From positions 1 through 9,800 of the forward strand of contig JBBIQZ010000021.1 in the NCBI GenBank assembly GCA_037442065.1: DNA of 9,800 nucleotides, read 5' to 3'. The position numbers and the translations under genes were made by a program. The DNA is from JBBIQZ01 sp037442065. Its GTDB lineage: Bacteria; Patescibacteriota; CPR2_A; CG2-30-33-46. Each line of letters starts with the position of its first letter. Position 1 is the stretch's first letter. The notes under the pieces are model-generated. The model saw nothing but the letters and a program-made list of their open reading frames with translations, was not told the origin of the DNA and made no database searches. Below, piece after piece: positions 1 to 4,155 of the stretch.

Positions 1-52
1 CCGCCTCTTTTTCCAAATCTTCTATAAGTTTTTGTTTAGTTATGTCGTTCAT
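1..52 (-). CDS. 5' end of an unidentified gene, cut by the window edge
   Basis: An ATG at 52-50 on the minus strand opens a frame that stays open to the window edge. It gives 17 residues, beginning MNDITKQKLIEDLEKEA, a charged and probably helical start. A purine-rich AGGGG lies a few bases upstream and could serve as ribosome-binding site. It starts 25 bases after the stop of the 51-codon gene at 78-233, so it may belong to the same transcript as the reverse transcriptase. No function can be assigned from this fragment. Confidence 0.5.
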   Translation of the reverse strand, partial: MNDITKQKLIEDLEKEA

Positions 53-77
53 TAACCCCTAAGATTTATCTTAAATA

Positions 78-233
78 TTATAACAACCAATTTATGCCGC
101 GCGCGTAAACCTTGTCATGCGCGTATCGGATATGGATATGAAATTTGTATAAATTTTCCAGATAAAAAATAGTCCACTTGGTCTTAAGTCCGCCAAGCTT
201 TTCTAAAATTTTGTTTTTTGTTTTATGTTCCAT
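78..233 (-). CDS. small 51-residue protein downstream of the DGR reverse transcriptase
   Basis: An ATG at 233-231 opens a 51-codon frame ending in TAA at 80-78. AGGA sits about four bases before the ATG (TAGGAAACATG), a usable ribosome-binding site. The protein starts MEHKTKNKILEKLGGLKTKW and ends in ARGINWLL. It is basic, rich in Lys, Tyr, Ile and His (including a FHIHIRYAH stretch), and has no signal peptide or long hydrophobic helix. It begins 40 bases after the reverse transcriptase stop on the same strand and probably shares its mRNA. I do not recognise a family. It could be a DGR accessory protein, an unrelated small gene, or a chance frame. The start signal, placement and amino-acid make-up favour a real gene. 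Confidence 0.55.
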   Translation of the reverse strand: MEHKTKNKILEKLGGLKTKWTIFYLENLYKFHIHIRYAHDKVYARGINWLL

Positions 234-273
234 GTTTCCTATTATTTGTTATCTGTTTTGTTGTTTTCTTTTA

Positions 274-1383
274 TTACCCCGTCAATCCTGAATTCAAACT
301 TTTTCCTAAAAAATAAGCGTTTGCATGTTTGAAATGACCAAAATACGAAGCCGCCATCTCTTTAATTTTCTTCTCCATAATTGGATCTTCATCTAAACCA
401 AGTTTTAACTCTTGTTCTTTCCGCCAAAACTTTTCCCAAAATCTTTTGACTACTTTCTTTCGTACCAATGTGTAGTCCGGCTTGATCTGATAGCCCAGAA
501 AATCGATTCCTTCTTTGATATCTTTTAGTTTGGTTTTTTGATGGCTTAGCCCAAGATTTAGTTTTTTCCCCAAAAATCCATCAACTTTCAAGGCAGCTTC
601 TTCTAAAACACTAGGGTTGCTGTTCAAAATAATAAAATCGTCAACATACCGAACATAAAATCTGCATTTCAGCTCTCTTTTTATAAATTGATCTACCTCA
701 TTTAGATACAGATTGGCAAAAAACTGCGAAGTCAGATTCCCGATCGGCAAGCCCCTAAATTCCTTCGCATCGAAAAGCGACTTTCCTTTCGGCAAAAGCT
801 TGAATACTTCTTTATTGCCCTTTATAAGATAATTTTTCGTCGTTTTATTGAAAACTATTATTTTAGCAAGCCATCGTATTTCATTTCTCCAGAAATTACT
901 TTTCCCCGATTTTGCGATATATTTCTCTATAATCCCAAAAAGTATTCTCTGATCTATCGACATGAAAAACGACTTGATATCAAGCTGCAAGTAATAAGCT
1001 TCCTTTTTGTAATTCTCGGTTATCTTGGGAATAAATTGTTTTAGTCTTCTAACGGCTCTATGAATCCCTTTTCCTGTCCGGCAAGCAAAAGAATCAAAGC
1101 AAAAAGTCTTTTCAGCAATTTCGATCAGTTCGTTAACAAAAAGGTGATGGACGACCCGGTCTCGAAAGTCGGCGGCAAAAATTTCCCTAACAGTCGGTTT
1201 TGTCACCACGAAACAAGTCGATCGCCCGGGTTTATACCTTCTGCTCTTTAGTTCCTTAAGCAGTTTGTAAAGGTTGTTTTCCAGCTCATATTCAAACTTA
1301 AGAGCGTTAATTGTTTTGCGTTTCATTTTTCTGCACTCCAGATATGCCTTATACAGATTTTCGTATGTAAATATAGTTTCCAT
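274..1383 (-). CDS. DGR reverse transcriptase
   Basis: This 369-residue enzyme copies the TR RNA into mutagenised cDNA. It shows the usual RT order: REIFAADFRDRVVHHLF (about 67-82); SFACRTGKGIHRAV (98-111); motif A LDIKSFF with Asp135; motif IGNLTSQ (214-220), the [IVL]GxxxSQ form characteristic of DGR reverse transcriptases in place of the QG found in retroviral enzymes; catalytic YVDD (246-249); then KTKL (283-286) and IDFLGY (293-298). Length and lack of an RNase H, maturase or endonuclease domain fit the DGR family. The ATG at 1383-1381 lies 17 bases after the avd stop, with no clear Shine-Dalgarno, so translation may depend on coupling to avd. In DGRs the RT works as a complex with a pentameric Avd ring. 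Low GC, like avd, and unlike the GC-richer target gene. Confidence 0.96.
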   Translation of the reverse strand: METIFTYENLYKAYLECRKMKRKTINALKFEYELENNLYKLLKELKSRRYKPGRSTCFVVTKPTVREIFAADFRDRVVHHLFVNELIEIAEKTFCFDSFACRTGKGIHRAVRRLKQFIPKITENYKKEAYYLQLDIKSFFMSIDQRILFGIIEKYIAKSGKSNFWRNEIRWLAKIIVFNKTTKNYLIKGNKEVFKLLPKGKSLFDAKEFRGLPIGNLTSQFFANLYLNEVDQFIKRELKCRFYVRYVDDFIILNSNPSVLEEAALKVDGFLGKKLNLGLSHQKTKLKDIKEGIDFLGYQIKPDYTLVRKKVVKRFWEKFWRKEQELKLGLDEDPIMEKKIKEMAASYFGHFKHANAYFLGKSLNSGLTG

Positions 1384-1400
1384 TTAAATTGTTAAATTTT

Positions 1401-1763
1401 TTATTTATATTGCTCTGCCCACCTATACCATCCGCTCGCCATCTCTCCGACATTAATTAAGAAATTCTCTTGAATATGGGCGAATTGTTTTGCTGAGATA
1501 ACGCCGACCTCGCTAGCTATCCTTATCCTAATCTTCAGCTTGTCAAAAATTATTTTAAGCTCTTTTATCTTCTCGGACTTCCTTTCATTTGGCATACTGT
1601 TTGCCTCTATTATCAAGTCTAGGCCGCAAAGAGACAAATTCAATATATCCGAACCAAGGGTATACTTGTACTCTTTCGGAAAATTTTTAACCATTTTGTA
1701 ATTATATTTCGTCATAGCATACATCTTATGATATAAAGGCAGTTTTTTTGTTTTATCGCTCAT
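1401..1763 (-). CDS. avd: DGR accessory variability determinant (Avd-like four-helix bundle)
   Basis: The 120-residue protein fits the Avd / bacterial four-helix-bundle family (related to the 23S-intervening-sequence proteins). In characterised DGRs, Avd forms a positively charged pentameric barrel that binds the reverse transcriptase and TR RNA and is needed for mutagenic cDNA synthesis. Visible here are four amphipathic helical stretches: about 9-30 (LYHKMYAMTKYNYKMVKNFP), 32-55 (YKYTLGSDILNLSLCGLDLIIEAN, the typical family signature region), 58-86 (basic, KIKELKIIFDKLKIRIRIA) and 91-117 (ISAKQFAHIQENFLINVGEMASGWYRW). The protein is lysine-rich. It lies between TR and the RT gene, the commonest position. 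The only AGGA upstream is about 16 bases from the ATG, too far for standard spacing, so initiation is probably weak or RNA-structure dependent. Confidence 0.88.
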   Translation of the reverse strand: MSDKTKKLPLYHKMYAMTKYNYKMVKNFPKEYKYTLGSDILNLSLCGLDLIIEANSMPNERKSEKIKELKIIFDKLKIRIRIASEVGVISAKQFAHIQENFLINVGEMASGWYRWAEQYK

Positions 1764-1782
1764 TTTTTATATTTTTTCGCTT

Positions 1783-1798
1783 CCTGTTAAATAACAGG
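1783..1798 (-). repeat. short hairpin between TR and avd
   Basis: CCTGTTA and TAACAGG (7-base perfect arms) are separated by two bases. The hairpin lies 12 bases beyond the TR end and about 20 bases before the avd start codon. On the transcript it sits just 3' of the TR and includes the only Shine-Dalgarno-like AGGA ahead of avd. It may shape the TR RNA, control avd translation, or both. Its arm also takes part in a longer inverted repeat around the TR. Confidence 0.6.
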
Positions 1799-1810
1799 CT
1801 ATAATCTAAA

Positions 1811-1943
1811 TCCTCTTCCTAACGCAACGGACATAGTTGTTGTTGGTCTTGTTGTTGTTGTTCGCATTGCCATTGCTCATGTTCACGTTCCTGGCGTTGT
1901 TGCTATTGTTCTCTGTAGCCGACCAGTAGTAGAGAGACTGGAA
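1811..1943 (-). repeat. DGR template repeat (TR)
   Basis: This 133-base segment aligns without gaps to 2292-2424, offset 481 bases. On the minus strand it has a run of AAC/AAT codons in the target frame, the typical TR design in which two mutable adenines per codon give broad amino-acid choice without creating most stops. Adenine mismatches fall at plus positions 1811, 1814, 1817, 1838, 1853, 1855, 1856, 1858, 1862, 1867, 1874, 1883, 1888, 1897, 1898 and 1910. The sole other mismatch is at 1851 (C in TR, T in VR on the minus strand). The block 1911-1943 and the stretch corresponding to TATGTCCGTTGCGTTAGG are unchanged. The TR is not itself part of a protein gene. Confidence 0.95.
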
Positions 1944-2291
1944 CGCAATCCTTCCGCGCTAGCTTACCTTGTGAAATTTGAAAACTATTTAACAGGGCTT
2001 CGCGCAGACATTTGACATTTCAGAAAAACGTCTTGGAATTTATACCGCGCCTTCGGCAAAAACATAAAACATTTAACTTTGGCATTGCTCTTCGTTTGTT
2101 TATTGTTATTTGTTTTTTGCCTTTGGCATTGGTGGCGGAAGCGCAGTGGATTTTGATCACTCTCTTTCAATGTCCTTGATTCGGGCTTTGAAAATCAGGC
2201 GAATTATTTTTAATTATCGTTTAATTTATCCCCGTGGCCTCCTTTTTTATTATTTTTAATTATTAAATATCTAAATTTATAAATTACCTAT
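1944..2291. other. spacer between TR and VR, no supported gene
   Basis: 348 bases lie between the two repeats. A 61-codon minus-strand frame (2170-1985) would have to begin at TTG; its product shows no recognisable domain, so I do not call it. The spacer contains the TR-proximal inverted-repeat arm (1986-1996), a 15-base AT-rich direct repeat (2203-2217 and 2249-2263), and an isolated AAGGAGG on the minus strand (2244-2238) with no start codon at proper spacing. No strong hairpin terminator with a T-run follows the target gene, so TR, avd and RT may be transcribed by read-through from the target. Confidence 0.6.
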
Positions 2292-2424
2292 ACCACTACC
2301 TAACGCAACGGACATAGTAGTTGTTGGTCTTATAGGCGATGTCCGCAATGCCATAGCTCATGTCCACGGTCCTGGCGAGGTTGCTATTGTACTCTGTAGC
2401 CGACCAGTAGTAGAGAGACTGGAA
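2292..2424 (-). repeat. DGR variable repeat (VR) at the 3' end of the target gene
   Basis: The VR covers codons 267-308 of the target, its stop codon, and four bases beyond. Relative to the TR it changes Asn codons to Tyr278, Leu282, Thr285, Asp287, Tyr290, Ile292, Asp294, Ile295, Ala296, Tyr297 and Tyr302, and AAG to the stop TAG. Asn279, Asn281, Asn300 and Asn301 keep the TR codons. The upstream boundary is sharp: the TTCCAG codons match, but the seven bases before them differ at non-adenine positions. The downstream boundary is less sure, because beyond the stop only seven bases align, with three A-to-T changes. Confidence 0.95.
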
Positions 2425-3222
2425 GTTGTTGCCATACGAAGCTTTACCCGCGTAAAGCTCTAAAAGCTCATTCATATAAGGAAGTCTGCCTCCTAAAGCT
2501 TTGCAAGCATCTCTGGCGGGATAAAGAGAAAAGTCAACGGAGTTTGAGGCAACCAAGGCGTAGCTACCGGAATAATTCGGGTCTAGCCCGGTGGCGCACT
2601 GGGGACCGGTACAGGAAGTGTATGAAGTTTGCCACTGCCTGGTTCCCGAGACATCCTGATAGTACACCTGCTTTCCGGCCATGGCTGTGCCAGCGCGGCC
2701 GTTGTACCAAGCAGAAACGCATACTCCGCCAGAGACTCTGCCCTCTACGCATTCCCAGCCATTTGCGGCTGTCGCTCCAAGCGGTTTTAGCAGTATGGCC
2801 TTGTTTTGTCCGCTAGGGGCAGAGGTGTTTTGCTGCGTGCCAGCCGAAAAAGCGGCCGTGGTGTTGTCGGTAATAGCGGATGACGGAGAGGTAAGAGAGA
2901 TTCCGGAGTTGGTGCTTATGGTCGAGTCCTTTGAGTAGTACTTGTCCCAACCGGTTTTGTTTCCGGGGTGGCTTGGGAAGCTTGAGGTATCGGCTCCTCC
3001 CGTCCAGGCGTTTTGCACCCATGTATAGGCGCTGTCAGCCAATGTTCTGGCCGGTTTATAGAAACTAAACAGCCCAAAAGCCAAAACCACCAGCCCCACA
3101 CCCGCGATCGCCTTAAATCCTCTACTAATCTTACCAAGAGACTGTCCCTTAACAGTTAGCTTGCCAAGGAACTGCCCTTTGGCGATCATGCTTCTTATCC
3201 GGTCTTTTATTTTCAAAATCAT
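2296..3222 (-). CDS. DGR target: membrane-anchored protein with variable lectin-like C-terminal domain
   Basis: This 308-residue protein is the diversified product. Start: ATG at 3222-3220, with AAGGAG six bases upstream; an in-frame ATG 30 codons earlier lacks such a site. Residues 1-36 are basic; 38-54 form one hydrophobic helix (IAGVGLVVLAFGLFSF); the rest should lie outside the cell by the positive-inside rule. A Ser/Thr/Gly-rich stretch (about 76-140) leads to the C-terminal domain, with ARDACKALGGRLPYMNELLELY (236-257) followed by YYWSATE (271-277) and ending YVRCVR. This pattern is typical of C-type-lectin-fold / DUF1566-like DGR targets. Cysteines at 158, 168, 204, 209, 240 and 306 suggest disulfides outside the cytoplasm. 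An imperfect 10-residue repeat (KGQFLGKLTV, KGQSLGKISR) lies at 15-34. The gene is visibly GC-richer than its neighbours. The ligand is unknown. Confidence 0.9.
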   Translation of the reverse strand: MILKIKDRIRSMIAKGQFLGKLTVKGQSLGKISRGFKAIAGVGLVVLAFGLFSFYKPARTLADSAYTWVQNAWTGGADTSSFPSHPGNKTGWDKYYSKDSTISTNSGISLTSPSSAITDNTTAAFSAGTQQNTSAPSGQNKAILLKPLGATAANGWECVEGRVSGGVCVSAWYNGRAGTAMAGKQVYYQDVSGTRQWQTSYTSCTGPQCATGLDPNYSGSYALVASNSVDFSLYPARDACKALGGRLPYMNELLELYAGKASYGNNFQSLYYWSATEYNSNLARTVDMSYGIADIAYKTNNYYVRCVR

Positions 3223-3317
3223 AATATCTCCTTTCTTTTTATGCCCTAAAAACTTCCCTCTACGCTCACCCTTCGCAGGGTTTTTCTTTAAAATTAAAAT
3301 ATTAAAAAACACAACAA

Positions 3318-3367
3318 AAAATCCCTCTCTAAAAAAAGAGATTTATTGCTTTTCGGCAAGGGATTTT
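3318..3367 (-). promoter_or_regulatory. structured 5' leader of the DGR target, possible attenuator
   Basis: On the minus strand, AAAATCCCT pairs with AGGGATTTT as a 9-bp closing stem. Inside are two smaller hairpins, TTGC-CGAAAA-GCAA and CTCT-T6-AGAG, giving a three-way-junction shape. The 3' arm runs into six consecutive T residues, as in an intrinsic terminator. It lies about 95 bases before the target ATG. It could end transcripts coming from fic, or attenuate target expression. It matches no riboswitch class that I recognise. Confidence 0.4.
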
Positions 3368-3500
3368 AGCGATTGATAATTCAAATATCTCTAAGATCTT
3401 TTCAGAGAGAGAAAGTCCTTTGCGATCCGAGCGTCTTTCTTTGTTTAACTTAAACATTTTATATTTTCTTGATTTACAAATACTTAACATAAGGGTTTTT

Positions 3501-3540
3501 TACTATTATCATAGTAGCAAAAATCAAAATACAGAGTCAA
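3501..3540 (-). promoter_or_regulatory. putative promoter with overlapping palindrome for the DGR target
   Basis: On the minus strand TTGACT (3540-3535) is followed after 18 bases by TACTAT (3516-3511), a fair sigma-70 pair reading toward the target. The -10 lies in a perfect inverted repeat TACTAT-N4-ATAGTA (3501-3516), which could be a repressor operator. Predicted transcripts would have a leader of about 280 bases. AT-rich DNA produces such matches by chance, so confidence is modest. Confidence 0.4.
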
Positions 3541-3557
3541 GCTTTCGTTTGAAAGTC

Positions 3558-4061
3558 CTATTGAATCGCGTAATTTTTTGCTGCAAAAAGATACTGCTCT
3601 TGAAATATCTTCTTAAACGGGATGATAGAATTTATCTCGTAAAAAACAAGCATTGCTTCGCGATATTCGCCTTCATCAATACTGCGGTATGAAAGAGGAG
3701 CGCATTTATGAGAGAGGAGGATAGCATTTGCCATCAACCTACCCGTTCTTTTGTTCCCATCTTCAAACGGTTGAATATAGCTTATACCGACCAAAGCGAT
3801 AAGTGCTTTATCAAAAGGTGTTTTTGCTCTCGAGACTGTCTCTCCGAGAACTTCTACGGCCTCTCTGATTTGGTGAACATTGTCAAGAGGCCTATATTTT
3901 GAACCTGTTATGCCGACTAGTCCTTTCCTTAATCCTTTGTTAACATTTAATCCTTTTATGAGAATCGTATGTAACTTCTCGAGGTTTTTAATAGTTAAAT
4001 TCTTAAATTCATTCTCGTTCTCTCGAATGAAAAGAAACCCGTCTTTATGGTTTAAGATCAT
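3558..4061 (-). CDS. Fic/Doc-family protein, catalytic His replaced, N-terminus apparently lost
   Basis: Fic proteins transfer AMP or related groups to target hydroxyls, using the motif HxFx[D/E]GN[G/K]RxxR. Here the motif reads QPFEDGNKRTGR (97-108): everything is kept except the catalytic His, which is Gln97 (codon CAA). Other family traits are LHTILIKGL (30-38), KYRPLDNVHQIREAV (55-69) and LMANAILL (109-116). The 167 residues from the ATG at 4061 (GAGG five bases before) cover only the Fic core. In-frame codons upstream (4062-4141) read ...CKEAPGHKKDEAK, which looks like the segment normally preceding ILNHKD in the family, but there is no ATG, GTG or TTG there and a TAA closes the frame. 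The canonical [S/T]xxxE[G/N] inhibitory helix is absent. I infer a 5'-truncated, probably non-AMPylating protein, or a decaying gene. It lies downstream of miaA in the same direction. Confidence 0.8.
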   Translation of the reverse strand: MILNHKDGFLFIRENENEFKNLTIKNLEKLHTILIKGLNVNKGLRKGLVGITGSKYRPLDNVHQIREAVEVLGETVSRAKTPFDKALIALVGISYIQPFEDGNKRTGRLMANAILLSHKCAPLSYRSIDEGEYREAMLVFYEINSIIPFKKIFQEQYLFAAKNYAIQ

Positions 4062-4111
4062 TTTGGCCTCGTCTTTTTTATGTCCGGGAGCTTCTTTACA
4101 AGTTAACGTTC

Positions 4112-4134
4112 TGCTAAGGTTGGCAACCTTAGCA
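4112..4134. repeat. interspersed palindrome, copy 1
   Basis: Arms TGCTAAGGTTG and CAACCTTAGCA are perfect 11-base inverted repeats around one G. The copy lies between miaA and the fic start codon. Copy 2 (4532-4556) is the same palindrome with C at the centre, i.e. inserted in the opposite orientation. It is not followed by a T-run on either strand, so it is not a standard terminator. Confidence 0.8.
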
Positions 4135-4155
4135 AGAGATCGATTATTTTAGCTT

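Larger units (their letters stand above)
1783..1996 (-). repeat. 11-base inverted repeat enclosing the template repeat
   Basis: CCTGTTAAATA at 1783-1793 is the exact reverse complement of TATTTAACAGG at 1986-1996. The two arms bracket the TR (1811-1943) at 17 and 42 bases from its ends. In the minus-strand RNA they could pair as an 11-bp stem, extendable inward by two G-U pairs, closing the TR into a single looped domain. That competes with the local 7-bp hairpin at 1783-1798, which uses the same arm. The pairing is seen in sequence; the RNA role is inference. Confidence 0.55.
274..3222 (-). other. diversity-generating retroelement (DGR) cassette
   Basis: All core DGR parts lie on the minus strand in the order target gene with C-terminal VR, TR, avd, reverse transcriptase. 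In known DGRs the TR RNA is reverse-transcribed with errors at adenines, and the cDNA replaces the VR, diversifying a lectin-like ligand-binding surface. Here TR (1811-1943) and VR (2292-2424) differ at 17 of 133 aligned positions, and 16 of these are TR adenines. Both protein genes look intact, with the catalytic YVDD present, so the element is likely functional or recently so. Unlike mobile introns, DGRs do not move their own genes; the locus acts on its own target. Confidence 0.95.
3223..3557. other. intergenic region upstream of the DGR target
   Basis: 335 bases between the fic stop and the target start. I see no gene in it; the plus-strand frames here run antisense into fic or the target and show no domain. 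It holds a minus-strand promoter candidate overlapping a palindrome (3501-3540), a long AT-rich leader, and a structured element (3318-3367). The frame of the target remains open upstream to 3312, but the ribosome-binding site favours the start at 3222. Confidence 0.6.

Noticed and set aside
1..12. CCGCCTCTTTTT at the window start as a half of a third terminator of the shared type.
   Set aside because: On the minus strand it is in frame with an ATG-started gene fragment (GAA AAA GAG GCG), and the other arm is outside the window.
1985..2170. 61-codon minus-strand frame in the VR-TR spacer.
   Set aside because: Needs a TTG start, has no recognisable domain, and its make-up looks like translated non-coding DNA.
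2274..2285. AATTTATAAATT palindrome seven bases past the VR as the cruciform that helps DGR target recognition.
   Set aside because: Self-complementary but entirely A/T with no real loop, unlike the GC-containing hairpins described for other DGRs; expected by chance in such AT-rich DNA.
2544..2938. Plus-strand open frames opposite the target gene.
   Set aside because: They are antisense to a well-supported gene, lack ribosome-binding sites, and exist because the GC-rich target has few stop codons on either strand.
3099..3130. Type IV pilin-like cleavage site in the target (RGFKAIAGVG).
   Set aside because: The Glu at position +5 is missing (Ala instead) and no pilus genes are near; a plain membrane anchor explains the sequence.
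3223..3312. Target protein starting 30 codons upstream at 3312.
   Set aside because: No ribosome-binding site there, while AAGGAG precedes the ATG at 3222; the extension would also span untypical leader sequence.
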